A stretch of DNA of 64,000 bases from NCBI GenBank assembly GCA_020849765.1, contig JADLAY010000071.1:1-64000 (forward strand). The letters are read 5' to 3'. Below are positions 1 to 7,900 of this stretch, one piece after another; position 1 is the stretch's first letter, and each line of letters begins with the position of its first letter. The position numbers and the translations under genes are program-made. The notes beneath the pieces are model-generated. The model had not been told where the DNA came from. It saw only the letters and a program-made list of their open reading frames with translations, and searched no databases. The stretch is from Anaerolineae bacterium. Its GTDB lineage: Bacteria; Chloroflexota; Anaerolineae; Aggregatilineales; Phototrophicaceae.

Positions 1-2
1 CA

Positions 3-615
3 AATCCAGCTGAACATTTCGACGAGGTAATCTTACTCACCTTGATACAGGAATTTGGAGCACTGTCATATGAATTTAGCCTAGTCAACAATATGGGTGA
101 TAAGTTATTTCGGGCTCACTGTTACTTTGGCTCTAAATCTTCTAGCTCGTCCAGGAATTCACCCGACTCATTTCCTCACATGCGTCTCTACAAATCTTGG
201 GGGTCTGATATTCAGCAAATGGTGTTTTTGCTGGATCATCGTACTGGAACTATGAATAATGATGGTGAATCTGAGCAACTTCCCATGTTTTAGAAATAGT
301 CGTGCGCTGGAACGTCTAAATGACTTGATCCAGATTAGGCACGACGTGATGGCACATGATCTTGGGATTGCAACTGGATGTTCATTCTTGGACGCCACTT
401 CACTACTTTTACATCTCTACAATTTGCGTCTTGCTGAACTCTTTCTTGTGGTCTATCACACTCACGATGAGCCTATATTGATACGTCCCTTTCTAGAAGG
501 ATTTCCCAAATTGCCTTTGAATTGCGAACAGTGTGAGGAAGAAATAAAAACCTTTGACGCCATTTCCTTTGATTTCATGTTTCGATTAAATCATCAAATT
601 GAATTCACGATCTGA
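3..615 (+). pseudogene. HEPN-like protein, 5'-truncated by window edge and apparently frameshifted
   Basis: An open frame enters from the left edge (readable from base 3) and stops at 291-293. A second frame, displaced by one base, opens at about 259 and ends at 613-615. The second part has the heptad RHDVMAH at residues 27-33 of its own frame. This R-x5-H arrangement between predicted helices resembles the HEPN RNase motif, and there is a Cys-x2-Cys pair (NCEQC) near the C-terminus. The first part has no start in the window and the second has no convincing Shine-Dalgarno sequence, so one gene broken by an indel near 259-293 is likelier than two overlapping genes. Only 2 bases separate it from the next gene. 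The region is clearly AT-richer than the DNA after 1560. The HEPN call rests on the short motif alone; a true two-gene arrangement is not excluded. Confidence 0.5.
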
Positions 616-617
616 AG

Positions 618-1418
618 ATGCACAAAAAAGACGAAATATCGGAAATTCTTGCGGAAGCTATTGGTCACGCACTAGAAGCGACCCACGGAGATATGGGGCC
701 AGTTGTTGACAATTTTCTAGAGATTGTTGACACCTATGATCTCACGAAAAAACTCTATCAACCTACAGATTCACTCAAATCGCGACTCCAAGATTACTCA
801 CGCTGGCGTCAAGGGAGCCACGAGGAAAATGCAGGCGAAATAATGGAGGAAATTGCAGCATTGGTTTTTGCATCAATACGCGGATTTTCTTTAGTCAAAG
901 CGTATCGTTCTTATGATGGACAACATGACTTGGTAGTCTCTGGCGACAAGGGAAGTTGGCTAACATTTCTACATTACATAGGCATCAAGCGATCACAAGA
1001 TGGAGAACACGAAACAATCCTTGTTGAAGCTAAAAATACCGATGACCCAATAGATAATTCAATATTCACCTATCTATGCTACTTTCTTCAAAATAAGTTC
1101 AGGAACACCAGCCAATTAGGTGTGTTCTTTACACGTTCCGGAGCAACAGGCTTTGCGATAGAGGGTCAACGTCGCGTGTCATTAAGCGACGCACGAGCAA
1201 CACAGATCATCTTCTATGCAACTAGCCACAAATTCGTTGTGGTTCTTGACGAGGATGATATTGCTCAGTTAAATTTGGATGGCGCATTTCCAAGTCTACT
1301 GCGGGCCAAAATCCAAGATATTGAATTGGGAACCGGATTGCGAATTTCTTTCGATCCCAACAACGCTATAGAGAAAGACTTGCCGCCCTATCTGGCACGA
1401 CATTTTGCCACAGACTAG
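618..1418 (+). CDS. PD-(D/E)XK nuclease-like protein
   Basis: This 266-residue protein starts 2 bases after the HEPN-like gene and is probably co-transcribed with it. A helical N-terminal part of about 65 residues is followed by the layout of a restriction-endonuclease fold: a helix with E77/E78, then D104 in a strand (GQHDLVV), then E137-x-K139 (ILVEAKN). Spacing and hydrophobicity fit the PD-(D/E)XK superfamily, so metal-dependent DNA or RNA cleavage is plausible. No DNA-recognition domain, helicase or methylase is visible beside it. The gene is AT-rich like its upstream partner and unlike the chromosome to its right, which suggests horizontal acquisition. The HEPN-like plus nuclease pair recalls defence or toxin loci, but the rest of the locus lies outside the window. 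The exact family is not recognised. Confidence 0.6.
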   Translation: MHKKDEISEILAEAIGHALEATHGDMGPVVDNFLEIVDTYDLTKKLYQPTDSLKSRLQDYSRWRQGSHEENAGEIMEEIAALVFASIRGFSLVKAYRSYDGQHDLVVSGDKGSWLTFLHYIGIKRSQDGEHETILVEAKNTDDPIDNSIFTYLCYFLQNKFRNTSQLGVFFTRSGATGFAIEGQRRVSLSDARATQIIFYATSHKFVVVLDEDDIAQLNLDGAFPSLLRAKIQDIELGTGLRISFDPNNAIEKDLPPYLARHFATD

Positions 1419-1506
1419 GTCGACGTTTCGTTGTACAGAAGTACTTTCCTACAGCTCACTCCTATCTTGTTGCGAGGTTCTGTACCATCTCATAATTTGA
1501 CAACTC

Positions 1507-1547
1507 ATGTAACTCCGCGTTACATTCTATGCAACTCGGCGTTACAT
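1507..1547 (+). promoter_or_regulatory. Twin palindromic operator upstream of the TetR gene
   Basis: A perfect inverted repeat ATGTAAC-N5-GTTACAT lies at 1507-1525. A near-identical copy with one mismatch in the left arm (ATGCAAC-N5-GTTACAT) lies at 1529-1547. Their centres are 22 bp apart, about two helical turns, so two dimers would bind the same DNA face. The pair ends 19 bp before the ATG of the TetR-family gene. TetR-family proteins commonly bind such sites and repress their own promoter; the assignment to this regulator is inferred from position. Confidence 0.7.
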
Positions 1548-1566
1548 CAAGCAAGCAGCGGTTTCT

Positions 1567-2214
1567 ATGGCGACACCCCGATCAAAACTGGACACGGCGC
1601 GGCAAAACGGGGCGCATCAGGTCGATGAGCAGCGGGGCAGCATCCTCGATGCCGCCGAAGCGTTGTTCCTGCAGAACGGCATCGACGGCACCCGCATGAT
1701 CGACATCGCCGCGCAGGCCGGGATCACGAAGGTCACGCTCTACCGCTACTTCCCCAATCGCGACGTCATTGCGCTGGAGATCCACGCGCGCATGATGGAA
1801 AAGATCGTGTCTTCGATCCAGTTCGAGGACGATGATTTCTCCTCTGGCCCGATGAAGCAGCTCGCCCGGTCGATGATCCGCAATTTTGATACGCTGCGCG
1901 ATGCCTATCGCTACATGGGCATGTTCGACGCGCTCTATCTGGATCAGCCGTCGGGCTCGCCTTTGGCAAGCTGGACGAAGACCGAACTGCTCAACGTCAT
2001 CTCGACCGATACCCTGCGCCTGAGCAAAATGCGCGACCTGCCGCAGGCCAACCGGTTGATCATGACCCTGAGCACGGTCATCTGGTTTCTGGAAAAGCTG
2101 GCCTTGCGCGGCGAAGTGACGTGGACGGATGAAACCGTGCCGCTAAGCGAACACCTGCGCCTGTTCGAAGAAATGATTACCGGCTATCTGGATGGGTTCA
2201 CAGACACCACCTGA
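1567..2214 (+). CDS. TetR/AcrR family transcriptional regulator
   Basis: The protein has 215 residues. Residues about 25-70 form the TetR DNA-binding domain: ILDAAEALF, then a helix-turn-helix (MIDIAAQAGITKVTLYRYF) with the typical threonine/tyrosine-rich recognition helix. The remaining 140 residues are helical and variable, as expected for a ligand-binding and dimerisation domain. The gene sits directly behind a twin palindromic operator and 34 bases before the rhamnosidase gene on the same strand. It therefore probably represses itself and the rhamnosidase, with a sugar or glycoside product as a possible inducer. That regulatory link is inferred from position only. The GC content changes sharply at this gene relative to the AT-rich stretch upstream. 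Confidence 0.85.
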   Translation: MATPRSKLDTARQNGAHQVDEQRGSILDAAEALFLQNGIDGTRMIDIAAQAGITKVTLYRYFPNRDVIALEIHARMMEKIVSSIQFEDDDFSSGPMKQLARSMIRNFDTLRDAYRYMGMFDALYLDQPSGSPLASWTKTELLNVISTDTLRLSKMRDLPQANRLIMTLSTVIWFLEKLALRGEVTWTDETVPLSEHLRLFEEMITGYLDGFTDTT

Positions 2215-2248
2215 CGGCGTCGACCCACTTATTCTCCTGGAGTACTTA

Positions 2249-5059
2249 ATGATGAATGCAGATATAGAGACGCCCGTTTCGATCAAGAATCTTCGTACCG
2301 AAAACCTCGTCAATCCACTGGGGATCGATACGCGCAAGCCGAAGCTGAGCTGGCAGATCGCGTCCGAGCGGCGCAACGTCACGCAGCGCGCCTACCAGAT
2401 CCAGGTGGCTGCAAGCGGCGATGCACTCGCCGAGGCCCACGATCTGATGTGGGATTCAGGCAGGGCCGACTCCGACAACACGATCGCCATCCGCTACGAC
2501 GGGCCCGACGTCCAGTCCGGCCAGCGCTGCGTCTGGCGCGTGCGCGTCTGGGATCAGGACGATCGCGCCTCTGAATGGAGCGAGCCTGCCTGGTGGGAGA
2601 TGGGACTGCTGGCGGAGTCCGAATGGACTGCCGACTGGATCGAGGTCGATTGGGACGACGATCCCAAGGCGTTCAAGCCGTGCCCGTTCTTCCGGCGCGC
2701 CTTCACGGTCGATCAGCCTGTCACGTCCGCTCGGCTGTACATCACGGCGCACGGGTTGTACGAGGCTTGGCTGAACGACCAGCGTGTCGGCGACCAAGTG
2801 TTCACGCCCGGCTACACGCCCTATGACAAACAGCTTCAGTATCAGGTCTACGACGTCACGGCGCTGCTGCAACAAGGCGAGAACGCGCTGGGCGCCATCC
2901 TGGGCGATGGCTGGTATCGGGGCAAGGTCTACGGCACCAATGCGCGTAACGTCTACGGCGAGCGGCTTGGCCTGCTGGCGCTCCTGCGCATCGAGATGGC
3001 GGCTGGTCAGGTGATCGTCGCCAGCGATGGCGATTGGAAAGCGACGACCGGGCCGATCCTGAAGTCGGACATGAAGGACGGCGAGACCTACGACGCGCGG
3101 CTGGAACTGCCCCGCTGGTCGTCCGCAGGGTATGACGACGGCACCTGGAAGCCGGTGCGCACGGCGAGCCATGCCAAGCATCATCTGATCGCCTCGATGG
3201 GCGTGCCCGTCCGCCGCAAGGAGATATTCGCCCCGCAAGCGATCCTGAAGACGCCGAAGGGCGAGACGGTGCTCGATTTCGGGCAGAATCTGGCGGGCGT
3301 CGTGCGCATGAAAGCCCGCGGGCCGCGCGGGACGATCATCCGTCTGCGCCACGGCGAGACACTCAGCAAAGACGGCAACTTCACGATCGCGCATCTGCTC
3401 ATCCCGGCGCCGAATGACGACAAGCCGCCCGTCTTTCAGGAAGTCCATTACACGCTCAAGGGCGACGGTGAGGAAGAGTACGAGCCGCGCTTCACCGTGC
3501 ATGGATTCCGCTACGTCAAGGTCGAGGGCTATCCCGGCGAACCGACCATCGACGATTTTGCCGCGGTCGCCCTCTACAGCGACATGCCGCCGACGGGCAC
3601 CTTCACCTGCTCCGACCCGCAGATCAATCAACTGCACAAGAATGTCGAGTGGAGCATGAAGGGCAACTTCCTCGACCTGCCGACCGACTGCCCCCAGCGC
3701 GAGCGGGCCGGCTGGACGGGTGACGCGCAGGTCTTCGCGCCGTCGGCCTCCTTCCTGATGGATACGCAGGCTTTCTTGCGCCGCTGGCTGAGGGAACTGG
3801 CGCTGGAACAAGCCCCCGATGGCAAGGTCGGTAATTTCGTGCCCGATCCGTATCGTGTGGAAGGGGGATTGGTCTCGCGCATCTTCAAGTGGCTGGATGG
3901 CGCCGCCGGGTGGTCGGACGTGGCCGTGATGATGCCATGGGACATCTACCGGGCCTTTGGCGACGTCGGCGTGCTGGAAGATCAGTACGAGAGCATGAAG
4001 GCGTGGGTGGAATTTGAGCGGGCGCGCGCCAAACGCGTCAACTGGTCGAAAAAGTTGAACCCGCGCTACTGGCTCGACCGCGCCTACCGCGAACGCCAGC
4101 AGTACATCATCGACACCGGCTATCACTGGGGCGAATGGCTGGAGCCGGGGCGGGGCACGCCGACGATTTTGATCACGGACACGCTCAAGCGCATCTTGTT
4201 CGGCGCGGAGGTGGTCGCGACGGCCTACTTCGCGCACTCGGCGCGGCTGCTCGCTAAGGCGGCGGAACTGTTGGGTAAGGGCCCGGATGCGCAGCACTAC
4301 AACGCGCTGGCCGACAAGATCACTGCCGTCTACGTCGAGCAGATGATCGGCAGCGACGGGCGCATGGAACCGGACATGCAGGCCTCGTATGCGCGCGCGC
4401 TGGCCTTCGACCTGGCGCCCGAAGCGCTGCGACCGGCCATGGTCGAGCATCTGGTGCGCCTGGTGCGCGCATCCGGCAACCACATCGGCACGGGCTTCCT
4501 GTCGACCGTGTTTCTGTGTGATGTGCTGGCTGATGGCGGGCATCCGGACGTCGCCTACGACCTGCTCACGCAGAAGACGATCCCGTCGTGGCTGTACGCC
4601 GTGACCAGGGGCGCGACGACGATCTGGGAGACGTGGGAGGGCATCCGCGAGGATGGCACGGCGCAGATGTCGCTCAATCACTACAGCCCTGGCGCGGTGA
4701 TCGGCTTTCTGCATCGCAGAGTCGGGGGCATCGCGCCTGCCGAGCCGGGCTACCGCCGGATCACGATTGCGCCGCTGCCGGGCGACGGCCTGACCAGCGC
4801 CTGCGCAGAATACGAATCCGTCCGCGGCCTGATCCGCTGCGAATGGGCGCGCGAGGGCGATCGGATGACGGTCAACGTCACCCTACCGGCTAACACGCGC
4901 GCGACCGTCCGTCTACCGGGCGCAGAGGCCGGTCAGGTGACGGAAAGCGGCGTGCCGCTCGCGCAGGCCGAGGGGCTGGGTGAGGCGTCGAAGTTGGGGA
5001 AGGATACGCAGCTTGAACTGGGATCGGGGATCTACCGGTTCGAATATCCAGTTTCGTGA
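2249..5059 (+). CDS. Alpha-L-rhamnosidase, GH78 family
   Basis: The protein of 936 residues hydrolyses terminal alpha-L-rhamnose from glycosides or polysaccharides. The start is set at 2249 because CTGGAG at 2236-2241 is correctly spaced; an in-frame start at 2192 would lie inside the TetR gene and lacks such a site. An N-terminal beta-sandwich (about residues 10-110) and further beta modules precede an (alpha/alpha)6 barrel. The GH78 signature DCPQRER..GWTGD is present: D480, the general acid E485 and D492 correspond to the acidic cluster described for Bacillus RhaB. The likely general base is E794 in TTIWETWE. No signal peptide is visible, so cytoplasmic action on imported oligosaccharides is likely. 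It follows a TetR gene and is probably controlled by it. Confidence 0.92.
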   Translation: MMNADIETPVSIKNLRTENLVNPLGIDTRKPKLSWQIASERRNVTQRAYQIQVAASGDALAEAHDLMWDSGRADSDNTIAIRYDGPDVQSGQRCVWRVRVWDQDDRASEWSEPAWWEMGLLAESEWTADWIEVDWDDDPKAFKPCPFFRRAFTVDQPVTSARLYITAHGLYEAWLNDQRVGDQVFTPGYTPYDKQLQYQVYDVTALLQQGENALGAILGDGWYRGKVYGTNARNVYGERLGLLALLRIEMAAGQVIVASDGDWKATTGPILKSDMKDGETYDARLELPRWSSAGYDDGTWKPVRTASHAKHHLIASMGVPVRRKEIFAPQAILKTPKGETVLDFGQNLAGVVRMKARGPRGTIIRLRHGETLSKDGNFTIAHLLIPAPNDDKPPVFQEVHYTLKGDGEEEYEPRFTVHGFRYVKVEGYPGEPTIDDFAAVALYSDMPPTGTFTCSDPQINQLHKNVEWSMKGNFLDLPTDCPQRERAGWTGDAQVFAPSASFLMDTQAFLRRWLRELALEQAPDGKVGNFVPDPYRVEGGLVSRIFKWLDGAAGWSDVAVMMPWDIYRAFGDVGVLEDQYESMKAWVEFERARAKRVNWSKKLNPRYWLDRAYRERQQYIIDTGYHWGEWLEPGRGTPTILITDTLKRILFGAEVVATAYFAHSARLLAKAAELLGKGPDAQHYNALADKITAVYVEQMIGSDGRMEPDMQASYARALAFDLAPEALRPAMVEHLVRLVRASGNHIGTGFLSTVFLCDVLADGGHPDVAYDLLTQKTIPSWLYAVTRGATTIWETWEGIREDGTAQMSLNHYSPGAVIGFLHRRVGGIAPAEPGYRRITIAPLPGDGLTSACAEYESVRGLIRCEWAREGDRMTVNVTLPANTRATVRLPGAEAGQVTESGVPLAQAEGLGEASKLGKDTQLELGSGIYRFEYPVS

Positions 5060-5065
5060 GAGACG

Positions 5066-5081
5066 TTCACCCGCGGGTGAA
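5066..5081. terminator. Perfect 16-bp palindrome after the rhamnosidase gene
   Basis: TTCACCCGCGGGTGAA is fully self-complementary and begins 7 bases after the rhamnosidase stop. It could form a short stem and help end transcription between the two convergent genes, but it has no U-tract. A protein-binding palindrome is equally possible. Confidence 0.35.
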
Positions 5082-5089
5082 ATGAAGAT

Positions 5090-5167
5090 GGCGGACGGGC
5101 GGACGCCAAGAATGGAGTCCCTACGGATCGTAACGTATCTGTAGGGGCGCGCTTCTGCGCGTCCGCC
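5090..5167. repeat. Palindromic intergenic repeat, copy 1
   Basis: The left arm GGCGGACG... ends in GTCCCTAC and the right arm begins GTAGGGGCGCGC and ends CGTCCGCC, so both the outer and inner ends are inverted complements. The arms surround a short AT-richer loop. It lies between the convergent rhamnosidase and thrS genes. The same GTAGGG(G/A)CG core recurs at five other intergenic sites in the window. Confidence 0.7.
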
Positions 5168-5201
5168 CTCAAGTGACCCATCACAGGCCACCGGTACCAG
5201 G

Positions 5202-7007
5202 TCACCCCAGCTCAATCGCCTTGTCGTTGATGACGCGCTGCGCCAGGGCGATGAAGTCATCGAGCGGCATCTGGCCCAGGTCTTCGTCCGTGCGCAGACG
5301 CACACTGACCGCCCCCGCCGCCTGATCGCGGTCGCCCATCACCAACAGCCAGGGGATGCTGCGCTCGCGCGCGGCGGCGATCTTCGCCTGCATCCGGTTC
5401 TTGCTGTCGTCGATCTCGGAGCGGATGCCCGCCGCCTTGAGCTTGGCCGCCACCTCTTCGGCGTACGGCACGTGCCGATCCGTGATCGGGATCAGCAGCG
5501 CCTGCACCGGCGAGAGCCAGGCCGGGAAAGCACCGTCGAAGTGCTCGATCAGGATGCCGACAAAGCGTTCCAGACTGCCGAACGGCGCACGGTGGATCAT
5601 GATCGGGCGCTGGCGTGAGCCATCCGCCGCCACGTATTCCAGCTCGAAGCGCGCCGGCAGGTTGTAATCGACCTGGACCGTGCCGAGCTGCCAGTTGCGC
5701 TTGAGCGCATCACGGAAGATGAAGTCGAGCTTCGGCCCATAGAAAGCCGCCTCGCCCTCTTCGACCGTGTGCGGCAAGTCCATATCCTGGCAAGCCTGGA
5801 TGATGGCCGCCGTCGCCTGTTCCCAGGCGGCGTCCTCGCCGACATACTTGTCGCTCTGGGGGTCGCGAATGCCGACGCGCGCGCGAAAGTCCGTCAGGCC
5901 GAGCGTGTTGAACACGTACTGAATCAGGCGGACGACGTCCTTGAACTCTTCCAGCAATTGTTCCGGCGTCACGAACAGATGCGCATCGTCGACCGTGAAG
6001 CCGCGCACGCGCGTCAGGCCGTGCAATTCGCCACTCTGCTCGTAACGGTAGACCGTGCCGAACTCGGCATAGCGCACCGGCAGATCGCGGTAGGAGCGCA
6101 TCTCGCTCTTGTAGATCATGATGTGGTGCGGGCAGTTCATCGGCTTGAGCAGGAACTGCTCGTCGTCCACGTCGATCGGCGCGTACTGGCTATCCTTGTA
6201 GTAGGGATAGTGGCCGCTCGTCTTGTAGAGTTCGATGTTGCCGATGTGCGGCGTCACGACCGGCTCGTAGCCATTGTCGATCTGCACGTCGCGCAGCCAG
6301 CGCTCCAGCGTATCGCGCAGCGTCGCCCCGGCGGGCTTCCACAGCGGCAGGCCCTTGCCGACGATCTGCGAGAACGTGAACAGGCCGAGGCGCTCGCCGA
6401 CGAGGCGATGATCGCGCCGCTTGGCCTCTTCGAGACGGAACAGGTAGTCCTTGAGATCTTCCGGCGTCTCGAAGGCCGTGCCGTAGACGCGCGTCAACTG
6501 CTGGCGCTTTTCGTCGCCGCGCCAGTAGGCGCCCGCGGGCATCTTGTACGTGATGCTGATCGCGTCCGGGTTGATCTGATTCGTGTTCTCGACGTGCGGC
6601 CCACGGCACAAGTCCGTGAACGTGTCCTGCGTCCAGAACGTCATCCGGTCTGCCGGTTCGGCGATGCGGTTGCCGTTGTCGTCGACACGGCCATTCTGCA
6701 GATCGTCGATCAGTTCCAGCTTGTAGGGCTGGTCTTTGAAGTAGGCGCGCGCTTCGTCTGGCGTGACGTCGCGCACCGTGTAGGGATGATTCTCGCGCAT
6801 GATCGCTTTCATGCGGTTCTCAATCCACTGTAGATCTTCCTCCGTCAGCGGGCGGGGAAGATCGAAGTCGTAGTAGAAGCCGTCCTCAATCGGCGGGCCA
6901 ATCGCGATCTTGGCTTCCGGGATGCGTTCCAGCATCGCCTCGGCCAGGATGTGTGCCGTCGAGTGACGAATCCGATAGAGGCGGCTGTCCTCATAGCGTT
7001 CAGACAT
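5202..7007 (-). CDS. thrS: Threonyl-tRNA synthetase, TGS-less form
   Basis: This class II synthetase charges tRNA-Thr in the cytoplasm. Its 601 residues begin almost directly with the N2 editing domain: H15 and H19 (HSTAH), with CRGPH as the second half of the zinc/editing site. The usual N-terminal TGS domain of about 60 residues is absent. Catalytic-core motifs follow: the Zn-binding Cys in MNCPHH, motif 2 (TRVRGFT) and motif 3 (MIHRAPFGSLERF), then the anticodon-binding domain (PVQALLIPIT). ATG at 7005-7007 is preceded by CTGGAG at good spacing. A probable extended -10 promoter lies at 7042-7050. The downstream neighbour is convergent, so the gene is probably monocistronic. Confidence 0.97.
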   Translation of the reverse strand: MSERYEDSRLYRIRHSTAHILAEAMLERIPEAKIAIGPPIEDGFYYDFDLPRPLTEEDLQWIENRMKAIMRENHPYTVRDVTPDEARAYFKDQPYKLELIDDLQNGRVDDNGNRIAEPADRMTFWTQDTFTDLCRGPHVENTNQINPDAISITYKMPAGAYWRGDEKRQQLTRVYGTAFETPEDLKDYLFRLEEAKRRDHRLVGERLGLFTFSQIVGKGLPLWKPAGATLRDTLERWLRDVQIDNGYEPVVTPHIGNIELYKTSGHYPYYKDSQYAPIDVDDEQFLLKPMNCPHHIMIYKSEMRSYRDLPVRYAEFGTVYRYEQSGELHGLTRVRGFTVDDAHLFVTPEQLLEEFKDVVRLIQYVFNTLGLTDFRARVGIRDPQSDKYVGEDAAWEQATAAIIQACQDMDLPHTVEEGEAAFYGPKLDFIFRDALKRNWQLGTVQVDYNLPARFELEYVAADGSRQRPIMIHRAPFGSLERFVGILIEHFDGAFPAWLSPVQALLIPITDRHVPYAEEVAAKLKAAGIRSEIDDSKNRMQAKIAAARERSIPWLLVMGDRDQAAGAVSVRLRTDEDLGQMPLDDFIALAQRVINDKAIELG

Positions 7008-7041
7008 GGATCTATCGCTCCAGTGTTCAAGGTGCGAGTAA

Positions 7042-7050
7042 ATTATAGCA
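7042..7050 (-). promoter_or_regulatory. Probable thrS promoter (extended -10)
   Basis: On the minus strand the sequence TGCTATAAT gives a consensus TATAAT with the upstream TG of an extended -10 element. It lies about 35 bases before the thrS start, which implies a short leader. No good -35 box is visible, which is normal for extended -10 promoters. Confidence 0.6.
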
Positions 7051-7164
7051 AATGGTGATCGGCTTGTGGCCGCAGATCCGCAACCTGTTCAGATGCATTC
7101 AGACGCGCAAACAGCGCCTGAACTGAAAGGTCCGGCCAATAGACGTTGCTGTACCAAGCGTGGA

Positions 7165-7194
7165 GGGGAAAATAACCGTCGCCTAGGCGACGGT
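7165..7194 (-). terminator. Intrinsic terminator of the 155-codon minus-strand gene
   Basis: The perfect 20-bp palindrome at 7175-7194 (ACCGTCGCCT and its complement) contains the stop codon of the gene. It is followed on the minus strand by TTATTTTCCCC. A GC-rich stem followed by a T-rich run is a standard Rho-independent terminator. Confidence 0.7.
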
Positions 7195-7632
7195 GGTGTC
7201 TTCGACTTCCGGTTCGACCAGCAAGACTTCGGCGACGACGACGGCGGCGATCTCCTGCGTGGCACGTTTACCGTTGCCATTGCGGCTGCGATCGGCCAAC
7301 GTCTCGGCCTCGTCTTCCGTCACCAACGTGAAGACAGACTCGAATGTCTCCAGTCCGAGCAGGTTATCAATGCTATCCTCAATCGTATCGCGGTCGAGGT
7401 GCATGACCAGGACATGCGGCGTATCGATGACTGCATGATAGACGGCGGGCGTATCCGGCAATTGCTGGCTGGCTTCGTAGCTGAGCAGCATCTGGCGTTC
7501 CAGATAGTCAAACGTGACGTAGAGCGCCGTGTACATGGCGCCGTCTTCCATTTCGACAATGACGTCACGAGCATCCGGCTCGTTCAGATCGTGCCACTCG
7601 ATCCAGATGTGTTTAGGGATGAAAGCGTTCAT
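7183..7632 (-). CDS. Small acidic protein of unknown function
   Basis: I do not recognise the family. The protein has 149 residues from the ATG at 7632 (start MNAFIPKH); a GTG at 7650 would add six residues. The N-terminal 110 residues alternate strands and helices (WIEWHDL, VIVEMEDG, YVTFDYLERQ, VLVMHLDRD), suggesting a compact alpha/beta domain. The C-terminus is a low-complexity, Ala/Val/Glu-rich tail. No signal peptide or membrane segment is visible. A near-consensus promoter lies upstream and a terminator overlaps the stop codon, so it appears to be a self-contained single-gene transcript, which supports it being real. Confidence 0.65.
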   Translation of the reverse strand: MNAFIPKHIWIEWHDLNEPDARDVIVEMEDGAMYTALYVTFDYLERQMLLSYEASQQLPDTPAVYHAVIDTPHVLVMHLDRDTIEDSIDNLLGLETFESVFTLVTEDEAETLADRSRNGNGKRATQEIAAVVVAEVLLVEPEVEDTTVA

Positions 7633-7706
7633 GATGTTATGCTTTCGCACGCCCGCATGAGGGCCGCGAACGATACCGATGGATTGATCAATTTAGTCTG
7701 TTGAGC

Positions 7707-7736
7707 AGCATAGGACAAAATGAGTGAGGTTGTCAA
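7707..7736 (-). promoter_or_regulatory. Probable sigma-70-type promoter for the small acidic protein gene
   Basis: On the minus strand a perfect TTGACA at 7731-7736 is followed after 18 bases by TATGCT at 7707-7712. Transcription would begin near 7700, leaving a leader of about 50-70 bases before the proposed start codons. Confidence 0.6.
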
Positions 7737-7900
7737 GCAGCGCCACGTGAGAATATTGTTACGATTTGGCGAAATGCGTGTAATATTGCATCAGGCCGCT
7801 TGAGACGGCCCTTTCGGCGCTCGATGCGCCGCGCGATCCTGCGTGACGCTCACCCAACGCTCCCTCCCAGGGCCGCAGATCGCAGTGTACAATGCGCGCC

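Noticed and set aside
1431..1628. A 65-codon plus-strand frame upstream of the TetR gene
   Set aside because: It reads through the twin operator and overlaps the TetR start in another frame, with no ribosome-binding site.
2456..4714. A 752-codon minus-strand frame opposite the rhamnosidase gene
   Set aside because: Antisense shadow of a well-supported GH78 gene, with no recognisable motif and no start signals. Similar shadows occur opposite thrS, the deaminase, the TPR kinase and the Clp gene.
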